Assembly (NCBI GenBank): GCA_964497475.1
Contig: CAZCDM010000124.1
Coordinates: forward strand, 1-7,140
Origin: CAZCDM01 sp964497475
Lineage (GTDB): Bacteria; Planctomycetota; Phycisphaerae; SM23-33
Length of the DNA: 7,140 nt
Direction of reading: 5' to 3'
Positions 1 to 5,291 of the stretch are shown piece by piece. Under the pieces are notes generated by a model, which made no database searches, was not told the DNA's origin, and worked only from the letters and a program-made list of their open reading frames with translations. How positions within the stretch are numbered: the stretch's first letter is position 1; the number at the start of each line of letters is the position of its first letter. Made by a program: the position numbers and the translations under genes.

Positions 1-525
1 GACCTGGTAGCCCACGATGCGGTCGAGAATCCGCCGCGCCTGCTGGGCGTTGACCATGTCCATATCGATCTGCCGCGGATGCTCGAAGGCTTCGCCGATG
101 GCACGGCGGGTAATTTCGTTGAAGACCACGCGGCGGGTGATCTCCTCGTCCAGGCCGAGCCCTTCAGCGAGGTGCCACGCAATGGCCTCGCCCTCGCGGT
201 CAAGGTCGGTCGCGAGGAACACTTCCGGGGCGGTCTTGGCGAGCTTGCGCAGCTCGGCGAGCACCTTTTTGCCGCGGGTCAGCGGCTCGTAGGTCGGGGC
301 GAAGTCGTGCTCGACATCCACGCCGGGCACGGGGTTGTCCACGCCTTTGGGGTTTCGGCTGGGCAGGTCGCGGACGTGGCCCATGGAGGCTTTGACGACG
401 AAATCCGGGCCGAGGTATTTGTTGATGGTCCGCGCCTTGGCCGGCGACTCGACAACGACAAGCTTTTTGCCGCCGCCGGCAGCACCAGAGGAGCTGCGGG
501 ATGATTTCTTTTTCTTTTTAGCCAT
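1..525 (-). CDS. topA: DNA topoisomerase I, N-terminal part (runs off left edge)
   Basis: Type IA topoisomerase that relaxes negatively supercoiled DNA through a transient 5'-phosphotyrosine link. The visible 175 codons cover the Toprim domain and the start of the next domain. A lysine- and serine-rich tail (residues 3-13) precedes VVVESPAKA (23-31), which holds the Toprim glutamate E26. GHVRDLPSR lies at 49-57. The acidic metal-binding motif TDLDREGEAIAWH (106-118) gives D107, D109 and E111. FNEITRRAI follows at 135-143 and the ARRILDRIVGYQ segment at 163-174. All are hallmark bacterial TopA motifs in the right order. The catalytic tyrosine and zinc fingers lie beyond the window. The start is the ATG at 525-523, with an AGGA (complement of 535-538) nine bases upstream. 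The gene diverges from aroK across a 239-base gap. The basic N-terminal tail is slightly longer than in E. coli TopA. Confidence 0.96.
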   Translation of the reverse strand, partial: MAKKKKKSSRSSSGAAGGGKKLVVVESPAKARTINKYLGPDFVVKASMGHVRDLPSRNPKGVDNPVPGVDVEHDFAPTYEPLTRGKKVLAELRKLAKTAPEVFLATDLDREGEAIAWHLAEGLGLDEEITRRVVFNEITRRAIGEAFEHPRQIDMDMVNAQQARRILDRIVGYQV

Positions 526-557
526 GGGCGAGCTTCCTGTCCGTACATTTGACCGGT

Positions 558-595
558 CGGGCCCGCCGCGCCGAGGCGGTTCGCCATGGGGCCCG
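558..595 (-). promoter_or_regulatory. GC-rich hairpin in the topA 5' leader
   Basis: CGGGCCC (558-564) can pair with GGGCCCG (589-595). An inner CCGC (566-569) can pair with GCGG (576-579). The structure would sit near the 5' end of a topA mRNA starting around 607, well upstream of the ribosome binding site. GC-rich DNA produces such pairs by chance, so a regulatory role is only a possibility. Confidence 0.25.
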
Positions 596-613
596 AAGTG
601 GAAAGTATCGGGC

Positions 614-641
614 AATGTCGTCCATTTTCAGCTTCTGTCAA
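614..641 (-). promoter_or_regulatory. Candidate sigma-70-type promoter of topA
   Basis: On the minus strand a perfect TTGACA (complement of 636-641) is followed after 16 bases by GACATT (complement of 614-619), which keeps A2, A4 and T6 of the -10 consensus. Transcription would start near 607, giving a topA leader of about 80 bases. The -35 is strong, the -10 is mediocre, and no experiment supports it. Confidence 0.5.
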
Positions 642-659
642 GACAATTTTTCTGACAGA
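634..659. repeat. Inverted repeat TCTGTCA-N12-TGACAGA over the topA -35
   Basis: Seven-base perfect arms at 634-640 and 653-659 are separated by 12 bases. The left arm overlaps the TTGACA -35 hexamer of the topA promoter. Arm centres are 19 bases apart, roughly two helical turns, which suits a dimeric repressor or paired sites. The binding protein cannot be named from sequence. Confidence 0.45.
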
Positions 660-675
660 CCTCGACAAAGCAAGC

Positions 676-689
676 TGTAATTCATTACA
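676..689. repeat. Perfect palindrome TGTAATTCATTACA in the topA-aroK gap
   Basis: Arms TGTAAT (676-681) and ATTACA (684-689) flank a two-base centre. It lies in the AT-rich middle of the divergent region, upstream of the -35 boxes of both genes. AT-rich dyads of this look are used by several regulator families, including Fur-type proteins. A Fur-family gene sits 1.9 kb away, but the link is speculative. Confidence 0.45.
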
Positions 690-729
690 AAGCATGACGT
701 TAAAAAAATATGTTTTTCGGCTCTTCGGC

Positions 730-758
730 TTGTCCCCCCGGCCTGGCCCGGCTAGCAT
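730..758 (+). promoter_or_regulatory. Candidate aroK promoter predicting a leaderless mRNA
   Basis: TTGTCC (730-735), a 17-base spacer and TAGCAT (753-758) form a plausible -35/-10 pair. A start seven bases after the -10 is position 765, the A of the aroK ATG. An AT-rich block at 700-717 (A7 and T5 runs) sits where an UP element would lie. No usable Shine-Dalgarno exists: GGAG at 759-762 leaves only two bases before the ATG. The sequence therefore points to leaderless translation. Confidence 0.5.
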
Positions 759-764
759 GGAGCA

Positions 765-1283
765 ATGGACCCCAAAGAGAACCTCATCCTCATCGGCATG
801 CCCGGCGCGGGCAAGAGCACGGTGGGCGTGCTGCTTGCGAAAATGACCGGGCGGAACTTTGTCGACACCGATCTCTGCATCCAGGCCGGCACGGGCCAGT
901 CCCTGCAAGAGATCATCGCCGAGCAAGGCCTGGCGGGCTTCCGACAGGTGGAGGAGGACTACCTCATGTGTCTGGACATGCGTGGCGGCGTGGTCGCCAC
1001 GGGCGGCAGCGTGGTCTACAGCGAAGCCGGCATGGGCCACCTGGCCGCGACGGGGCCGGTGATTTTCCTCGACGTGCCCCTGGCCGAGCTGACGGCGCGC
1101 ATGACCGACCACAACACGCGCGGCATGGTCATCGAGCCGGGGATGACCCTGGCCGACCTGCACGGTGAACGACTTCCGCTGTACCGCCGCTGGGCGGGAG
1201 TGACGATCGACTGCGGCGGGCTCGACCAGCAGCAGACCGCCGAGGCCGTGCTCGACGCACTGGATTCCCACCGGGCCGAGTAA
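765..1283 (+). CDS. aroK: Shikimate kinase (AroK/AroL family, GGS/TRG subtype)
   Basis: Cytoplasmic P-loop kinase that phosphorylates shikimate at the 3-position with ATP, the fifth step to chorismate. At 172 residues it has the family's normal length. The P-loop GMPGAGKST is at 11-19, the DTD shikimate/metal-binding motif at 34-36, GFR with the substrate arginine R60 at 58-60, and TGGS at 79-82. The lid segment has R119 in NTRG, and R141 follows LPLY near the C terminus. Two features depart from classical AroK: GGS replaces the usual GGG, and the lid reads TRGMV instead of RPLL. From memory, similar sequences occur in Desulfovibrio-type and planctomycete proteins annotated as shikimate kinase, so this looks like a subfamily and not decay. 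The start is ATG 765, close behind a promoter. The MqnA-like gene follows 37 bases after the stop. Confidence 0.88.
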   Translation: MDPKENLILIGMPGAGKSTVGVLLAKMTGRNFVDTDLCIQAGTGQSLQEIIAEQGLAGFRQVEEDYLMCLDMRGGVVATGGSVVYSEAGMGHLAATGPVIFLDVPLAELTARMTDHNTRGMVIEPGMTLADLHGERLPLYRRWAGVTIDCGGLDQQQTAEAVLDALDSHRAE

Positions 1284-1309
1284 TTCCCCTGCCGCCCGCA
1301 CGCCGTGCC

Positions 1310-1315
1310 TACAAT
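1310..1315 (+). promoter_or_regulatory. -10-like TACAAT just before the MqnA-like start
   Basis: TACAAT matches five of six bases of the -10 consensus and ends five bases before the ATG at 1321, so a transcript from it would be leaderless. No Shine-Dalgarno is visible before this ATG. I could not find a convincing -35 at 16-18 bases: TTCCCC (1284-1289) is 20 bases away. The site repeats the arrangement seen before aroK. Confidence 0.35.
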
Positions 1316-1320
1316 GGCAC

Positions 1321-2145
1321 ATGATCGTCAGGACCAACCGTTTCGTGCCCGAGCGCAATGCACTGCTGCGTGTGGGCGTCCCGGCCGGGTGGCAGCACCT
1401 GCCGCTCACGGCCGGCTTCGAGGCCGAGCGGTCGATCCGCGTCGAACCGATCAACCCCGGCCACGTCGGCCAGGCTCTCGGCGAGGGGGATGTGGACGTG
1501 GCCCTGCTGAGCGTGCTGGAACTCAGCGAACTGCCCGCCGGTCGCATCCTGCCGGCCGGGTGCATCGCCACCGGCCCGATGAGCCAAACCGTCCGCGTGC
1601 GGTCGCGTCGGGCGGGAAAGGATTTGTGCTGCATTCACTGCCGGGCCGGCCTGGCTGCGAGGGCACTGCTGGCGACGGTTACGCTGCAGGAGCAGCTCGG
1701 CCATCCGCTGGGGCTGGACTGTTTCCAGGGCCCGGGCGACGGGCAGGTCGAAGCTCTGCTGCTGTCGCCCATCGAGCCGACGGCTGACGAGCAGGCCTGG
1801 CCGATCGGCTGGAATATCGACCGGCTGTGGTGGGAGCAGACCGCCCTGCCCGGCGTGCTGTGGTTCTGGGCCGCCAGGCCCGGCCGGGCCGACACGCCGG
1901 AGATCACCGCCCGCCTCCGGGCCGGGCGATGCAGCAACGGCGGCCAGCTGCGCAAGGCCATCATGCGGGAAACCAGCCGGGCCGACCTGAGCGACGAGGC
2001 GATGGCGACCATCTGTGGCGGGACGGGCCTGGACTGGACCGCCGCCCACACCGAGGGGTTGGCCGAGCTGCTGGCCCGCGCCGAGCTGGCCGGTCTCATC
2101 CGGGCCGAGCCCGACTGGTCGGTCGTGGGCGACGAGTACTGTTGA
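1321..2145 (+). CDS. Divergent MqnA/MqnD-family protein (chorismate dehydratase-like)
   Basis: A 274-residue protein resembling MqnA, the periplasmic-binding-protein-fold enzyme that dehydrates chorismate in the futalosine route to menaquinone. The MqnA-like order is: LRVGVPAGWQHLP (16-28), in the place of the usual RxGxxxYLNxxP; GEGDVDVALLSVLE (55-68), like the family's GELDVALIPxxE; CIATGPMSQTVRV (81-93); and WWEQTALPGVLWFWAARPG (170-188), like EWxxxTGLPFVFAVWA. No signal peptide is seen. Known MqnA uses an Asn in the SYLN motif and a Ser after GPV. Here the Asn position looks like Q25 and the Ser position T90 or Q89, so catalysis may differ or be lost. A CCIHC patch at 103-107 is unusual. 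Placement after shikimate kinase suits a chorismate-using enzyme. It could instead be a non-enzymatic binding protein of the same fold. The start at ATG 1321 is supported by the TACAAT at 1310, and family homology begins about 15 residues in. Confidence 0.6.
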   Translation: MIVRTNRFVPERNALLRVGVPAGWQHLPLTAGFEAERSIRVEPINPGHVGQALGEGDVDVALLSVLELSELPAGRILPAGCIATGPMSQTVRVRSRRAGKDLCCIHCRAGLAARALLATVTLQEQLGHPLGLDCFQGPGDGQVEALLLSPIEPTADEQAWPIGWNIDRLWWEQTALPGVLWFWAARPGRADTPEITARLRAGRCSNGGQLRKAIMRETSRADLSDEAMATICGGTGLDWTAAHTEGLAELLARAELAGLIRAEPDWSVVGDEYC

Positions 2146-2207
2146 GGTGAAATGTAAATAACCTTGCCCCCCGCCTCGCCGCCCGGCTATGCTGTTGTGT
2201 CGGCGCA

Positions 2208-2238
2208 GAAAAACGCCCCGAAGACCCGCTCCGGGGCG
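2208..2238 (-). terminator. Rho-independent terminator of the ferredoxin gene
   Basis: Read on the minus strand, CGCCCCG (complement of 2232-2238), an 11-base loop and CGGGGCG (complement of 2214-2220) form a seven-base GC stem. TTTTTC (complement of 2208-2213) follows at once. The stem begins 26 bases after the ferredoxin stop, the usual position and form of an intrinsic terminator. Confidence 0.85.
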
Positions 2239-2264
2239 CGGTGAAACGTCCGTGGTGCGTGTGC

Positions 2265-2435
2265 TTATTCGGGGCTGATGGCCTCGACGGGGCACTCGCC
2301 GACGCAGGCGCCGCAGTCGATGCAGGCATCGGCGTCGATGACGTACTTGGGATCGCCTTCGCTGATGGCGTCGACCGGGCAGGCGCTTACGCAAGCGCCA
2401 CACTGGGTGCAATCATCTGAGATAACATGGGCCAT
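2265..2435 (-). CDS. Small 2[4Fe-4S] ferredoxin, clostridial type
   Basis: A 56-residue soluble electron carrier. Two near-identical halves each carry CxxCxxCxxxCP: C9, C12, C15, C19 with P20, and C38, C41, C44, C48 with P49. The repeats QCGACVSACPVDAIS and DCGACVGECPVEAIS show the internal duplication of bacterial-type ferredoxins that bind two [4Fe-4S] clusters. There is no histidine- or seven-iron-type replacement of a ligand. The start is ATG 2435-2433, with AAGGA (complement of 2444-2448) eight bases upstream. The stop is TAA at 2267-2265, followed by an intrinsic terminator. The gene is a single-gene transcript that diverges from the Fur-family gene. Its redox partner cannot be told from the sequence. 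It is short enough to be missed by length-filtered gene calling. Confidence 0.95.
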   Translation of the reverse strand: MAHVISDDCTQCGACVSACPVDAISEGDPKYVIDADACIDCGACVGECPVEAISPE

Positions 2436-2453
2436 AGGTTCATTCCTTCATGG

Positions 2454-2476
2454 TTGGGGCTGCGTCGTGCAGCCAA
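2454..2476 (-). promoter_or_regulatory. Hairpin in the ferredoxin leader, upstream of its RBS
   Basis: GGCTGC (2458-2463) pairs perfectly with GCAGCC (2469-2474) across GTCGT, and the flanking TT/AA can extend the stem past a bulge. It would lie in the ferredoxin 5' leader shortly before the ribosome binding site at 2444-2448. A second short dyad, TAGCC-AGA-GGCTA, is at 2490-2502. A regulatory role is possible but unproven. Confidence 0.3.
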
Positions 2477-2547
2477 TTCCTTAGTTGCTTAGCCAGAGGC
2501 TACGAACCCCCTCTTTAGCAAATACCGGGGGGCAAAATCAAGTAGCA

Positions 2548-3036
2548 ATGACAAAATCCACCGGACAATCTGCCCGCACCGAACGCACCGAACGCTCAGC
2601 CATGCTCGCCGAGGCGTGGAAGCTGCTCTGCCTGTTCCTCCAGCAGCGCGGCGACCGCATCACCCAGACCCGCCGGATCGTGCTGGACCACGCGCTGCAG
2701 CGGGAGGATCACTTCCTGGCTGCCGAGCTGGCGGCCGAGCTGGCCGAGGGGCCCCACCGCGTCAGCCGCGGGACGGTCTACCGGACGCTGGCGCTGCTGG
2801 TCGAGGCCGGGCTCGTCCGAGAACTGCGCGACGGCGATATGCACGTCCACTACGAGGCCCACTTCGGCCGCGACGAACACGAACACATGATCTGCACCGA
2901 GTGCGGAGCGTTCCTGGAGTTTTCCGACCCGGCCCTGGCGCGACGCATCCACGCCGCCTGCGCTCAACACCACTTCACCGCCCAGAATCACCGCGTGACG
3001 GTCTTCGGCCTGTGCAGCCGGTGCCGCCCCGCCTAA
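2548..3036 (+). CDS. Fur-family metal-responsive transcriptional regulator
   Basis: A 162-residue cytoplasmic DNA-binding protein of the Fur/PerR/Zur family. The winged-helix domain includes DHFLAAEL (54-61) and the recognition-helix stretch VSRGTVYRTLALLVEAGLV (72-90). The metal-binding dimerisation domain has HEHMICTECG (111-120) and CSRC (156-159). C116/C119 and C156/C159 form the expected structural zinc site. H55, H111, H113, E124 (in AFLEF), H141 or H142 and H148 are candidate sensing ligands. The glutamate at 124 matches Fur, whereas PerR has an aspartate there, which favours metal sensing over peroxide sensing. The exact metal cannot be set. I chose ATG 2548 because the upstream TTG 2485 frame adds 21 residues unlike the family; no strong Shine-Dalgarno is seen. 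nadA starts 13 bases after the stop, so the two are probably co-transcribed. Confidence 0.9.
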   Translation: MTKSTGQSARTERTERSAMLAEAWKLLCLFLQQRGDRITQTRRIVLDHALQREDHFLAAELAAELAEGPHRVSRGTVYRTLALLVEAGLVRELRDGDMHVHYEAHFGRDEHEHMICTECGAFLEFSDPALARRIHAACAQHHFTAQNHRVTVFGLCSRCRPA

Positions 3037-3049
3037 CCCCGAGCCCACC

Positions 3050-4156
3050 ATGCCCGACCTGCCCGAAGCCTACCTCCACCTCAGCGACGCCGAACTCACC
3101 GCCCGCATCGCCGCCCGCAAAGCAGCCCTGGGCGATGAGCTCGTCATCCTCGGCCATCACTACCAGAGTGACGCGGTGATCCAGTTTGCCGACTTTCGGG
3201 GCGACAGCCTCAAGCTCGCCCGCCTGGCCGCCGAGCAGCACGCCGCGAAGTACATCGTCTTCTGCGGGGTGCACTTCATGGCCGAGTCGGCCGACATCGT
3301 CTCGGCGCCGGAGCAGATCGTCTGCCTGCCGAACCGCCAGGCCGGCTGCGCCATGGCCGAAATGGCCGACGCCGACAGCGTATCGGCCGCGATGGACGAC
3401 CTGGGCGAACTGGCTGGCGAGGGAACCCATATCCTGCCGGTGGTCTACGTCAACTCGACCGCCGCGGTCAAAGCCGTCGTCGGCCGGGCCGGCGGCGCCT
3501 GCTGCACCAGCAGCAACGTCCGCGGCGTGTTCGACTGGGCCCTGGACCAGGCCGGCGCCGATAAAATCTTCGCCATTCCCGACCAGCACCTCGCCCGCAA
3601 CACCGCCGAGGCGATGGGCTACGATATCGCATCGGCCTGCGCAGTCTACGACCCCCGCGAGCCGGCCGGCGGGCTGAGAGCCGAGCAGGTCCGCGAAGCG
3701 ACCTTCCTTCTGTGGCAGGGCCACTGCTACGTCCACCAGCTCTTCACGGTCGAACAGGTTCGCGCCATCCGCCAGGCTCATCCCGACGTGCAGGTCATCG
3801 TCCACCCCGAGTGCCCCCGGTCCGTCGTCGCCGCCGCCGACCAGGCCGGCAGCACCTCGCAGATCATCACCACGATCGACCAGGCCCCGGCCGGGTCCGT
3901 CTGGGCCGTGGGTACCGAGGGCAATCTTGTGCACCGCCTCGCCGACCAATACCCCGACAAAACCATCGTGCCGCTGGGCGAGACGATGGCCCTGTGCGCC
4001 CAGATGGGCATGATCGACCTGCCGCACCTGCTGTGGTCGCTGGATTCCATCGCCGCCGGCGAGCCGGTCAACGTCGTCCGTGTCGCCCCTGCCCTGGCCG
4101 AGCAGGCCCGGACAGCCCTGGACCGGATGCTCGCCATCGGCCCGACCGGACGCTAA
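3050..4156 (+). CDS. nadA: Quinolinate synthase A
   Basis: Cytoplasmic [4Fe-4S] enzyme that condenses iminoaspartate (from NadB) with dihydroxyacetone phosphate to quinolinate in de novo NAD synthesis. Its 368 residues match the long B. subtilis-type NadA. Signature motifs in order are GHHYQ (35-39), FCGVHFMAESA (71-81), PNRQAGCAMAEM (94-105), PVVYVNSTAAVKA (130-142), CCTSSNV (151-157), PDQHLARNTA (177-186), WQGHCYVHQ (222-230), VIVHPECP (249-256), VGTEGNLVHRL (287-297) and LCAQM (315-319). By spacing against B. subtilis C110/C230/C320, the cluster ligands should be C100, C226 and C316. The start at ATG 3050 follows the Fur-family stop by 13 bases with no clear Shine-Dalgarno, suggesting translational coupling or read-through from the upstream gene. 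No nadB or nadC is in the window. Confidence 0.97.
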   Translation: MPDLPEAYLHLSDAELTARIAARKAALGDELVILGHHYQSDAVIQFADFRGDSLKLARLAAEQHAAKYIVFCGVHFMAESADIVSAPEQIVCLPNRQAGCAMAEMADADSVSAAMDDLGELAGEGTHILPVVYVNSTAAVKAVVGRAGGACCTSSNVRGVFDWALDQAGADKIFAIPDQHLARNTAEAMGYDIASACAVYDPREPAGGLRAEQVREATFLLWQGHCYVHQLFTVEQVRAIRQAHPDVQVIVHPECPRSVVAAADQAGSTSQIITTIDQAPAGSVWAVGTEGNLVHRLADQYPDKTIVPLGETMALCAQMGMIDLPHLLWSLDSIAAGEPVNVVRVAPALAEQARTALDRMLAIGPTGR

Positions 4157-4240
4157 GCCCACCCGCGGGCGGAAAAAATCGACACTGTTTATGCGCTTCG
4201 GGTTTGTGGTCGAAATAGATGGTGTAGCCGCCCCCCGGCC

Positions 4241-4246
4241 AGGAGG
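4241..4246 (+). promoter_or_regulatory. Perfect Shine-Dalgarno AGGAGG in the nadA-ykgJ gap
   Basis: AGGAGG lies five bases before an ATG at 4252, but that ATG is not in the frame of the YkgJ-type protein. It opens a 72-codon frame (4252-4470) overlapping the protein's start. In-frame alternatives are GTG 4262 and ATG 4286, which lie 15 and 39 bases past the motif. It may serve one of these starts or a short overlapping leader frame. The rest of the 4157-4285 gap shows no clear terminator; a GCCC/GGGC pair at 4157-4170 is too weak. Confidence 0.4.
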
Positions 4247-4285
4247 GCCCGATGAGGGGAAGTGTCTTTCGCCAAGCCGGATTGC

Positions 4286-5101
4286 ATGGGAACATCATTG
4301 TGCATCACGTGGCAGCAAGGTCTGGGCCCCAGCCCCAGTGCGGGCCTGGCCGCGCGGAGTGTGACGCTCTGCACACCGCAGGCCCGGCTGATCGGTCGGC
4401 TGATCTACCCCGCCGAGGCCACCCTCACGCTGAGCGCCCTCTTGCCGGCAGCGCGTGCCATGGCCGATGACCTCGTCGCCAGCGTGCAACATCACCTCCG
4501 CTGCGACGGCAGCGACACCTCCTGCCAGGCCAGCTGCAGCCACTGCTGCCAGGGCTACGTCATCCCCCTGGCCGGGCCCGAAGCGGCTGCCCTGTGGGAC
4601 AGCCTACCCGCCCTGCCCCTCGCCAGCCGGGCCCGCACGATGCAGCGCTTCGCCGATGCGGTGGACACGCTCGCCGCAGCCGAGCCCTACCAGCCGCCGG
4701 CCGGAGCCGAGCCGCACCAGCGGGCCGAGTCGTTCTCCTCGTGGTATGCGGAGCTGGGCATTGTCTGCCCGCTGCTGGCTGAGGGGCTCTGCTCGATCTA
4801 CAACGAGCGCCCGCTGGTCTGCCGCGAGCACATGGTGACCTCGCCGCCGGAGCTGTGCTGCCACAGCCGACTGACCGGCGGCGCGAAAATGGACCTGCCC
4901 GTGAGCATCGCCGAGACGGTGGCCCAGCTTGCTGCCGAGCTGGAAGGCGGCCCGATGGACTGCGTGGTCCTGCCGATGACGCCCGCCTGGGTGGACCACC
5001 ACGCCCGCCAGGCCCGCCAGCGATACCCCGCCCGACAGCTCGTCGATACGTTTGTATCGCTGCTGAGCCGCCGGGCCCAAGCGCCCCAAGCCTGCGCCTG
5101 A
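4286..5101 (+). CDS. YkgJ-type cysteine-cluster protein, paralog 1
   Basis: A 271-residue soluble protein of the YkgJ/CxxCxxCC family, thought to bind a metal (zinc or iron) or Fe-S cluster; the biochemical role is unknown. The core cluster is C80-xxx-C84-xx-C87-C88 in SCQASCSHCC. It is followed by SSWYAEL (151-157), CPLLAEGLCSIYNERPLVCR (161-180) with C161, C169 and C179, then C191/C192. This is the family's pattern of an N-terminal CxxxCxxCC and a later CP-CSIY-RPxxCR block. An N-terminal LLPAARAMADDLVASV helix (52-67) and a C-terminal YPARQL (247-252) are shared with the downstream paralog. I set the start at ATG 4286 because MGTSLCITWQ aligns with MRTDCILWQ at the paralog's ATG; GTG 4262 in frame would add eight residues. 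The gene lies 129 bases after nadA on the same strand. No transmembrane segment or signal peptide is seen. Confidence 0.85.
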   Translation: MGTSLCITWQQGLGPSPSAGLAARSVTLCTPQARLIGRLIYPAEATLTLSALLPAARAMADDLVASVQHHLRCDGSDTSCQASCSHCCQGYVIPLAGPEAAALWDSLPALPLASRARTMQRFADAVDTLAAAEPYQPPAGAEPHQRAESFSSWYAELGIVCPLLAEGLCSIYNERPLVCREHMVTSPPELCCHSRLTGGAKMDLPVSIAETVAQLAAELEGGPMDCVVLPMTPAWVDHHARQARQRYPARQLVDTFVSLLSRRAQAPQACA

Positions 5102-5120
5102 TCGAAGAGCATTCTTCAAA

Positions 5121-5137
5121 TGCGGGCCCCTCCCGCA
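5121..5137 (+). terminator. Weak hairpin after YkgJ-type paralog 1
   Basis: TGCGGG (5121-5126) pairs with CCCGCA (5132-5137) across a five-base loop, 20 bases after the stop of paralog 1. No T run follows, so it does not meet the intrinsic terminator pattern; it may only slow transcription or protect a 3' end. The rest of this 190-base gap (5102-5291) has an A-rich stretch at 5153-5172 and the dyad at 5220-5235. Confidence 0.3.
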
Positions 5138-5219
5138 GGCCTCTACGCGCCACTGAAAAAATATCCGAAAAACCGCGCGCCGTATTTATCTCCCGCCTGC
5201 GAGGGGACGACATAGACAA

Positions 5220-5235
5220 CAGGTGCCCGCACCTG
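5220..5235. repeat. Dyad CAGGTGCCCGCACCTG upstream of paralog 2
   Basis: Seven-base perfect arms CAGGTGC (5220-5226) and GCACCTG (5229-5235) flank a two-base centre. It lies in the gap between the two YkgJ-type genes, 56 bases before the second start. Size and symmetry fit an operator; as RNA it could form a six-base stem with a four-base loop. The frame of paralog 2 stays open through it back to GTG 5223, so it could fall inside coding sequence if that start were used. Confidence 0.35.
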
Positions 5236-5291
5236 CGGCCGGACAGCGAGTCCGCCGCGAGTACAACCTGCTGACCCATTGGATGGATACC

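Noticed and set aside
279..1634. Long minus-strand open frame (451 codons) opposite aroK and across the topA gap
   Set aside because: It covers topA and aroK in other frames, is rich in Arg/His/Pro/Gly as expected of antisense frames in GC-rich DNA, and shows no family motif.
2278..2484. Plus-strand frame with repeated MASTGQALTQAPH-like units
   Set aside because: The repeats are the antisense reading of the duplicated ferredoxin halves, not a repeat protein.
2485..2547. Upstream TTG start for the Fur-family protein
   Set aside because: The added 21 residues have no family likeness and the DNA there looks like a divergent control region; ATG 2548 is preferred.
2975..4162. Minus-strand open frame of 395 codons opposite nadA
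   Set aside because: It mirrors nadA codons, with Gly/Val/Asp-rich composition; NadA is unambiguous on the plus strand.
4157..4170. Possible terminator after nadA (GCCC/GGGC)
   Set aside because: A four-base stem followed by A residues, not T, does not fit an intrinsic terminator on the plus strand.
5153..5190. Promoter for YkgJ paralog 2 in the A-rich stretch and TATTTATC
   Set aside because: No -35/-10 pair with 16-18 base spacing could be found, so no call was made.
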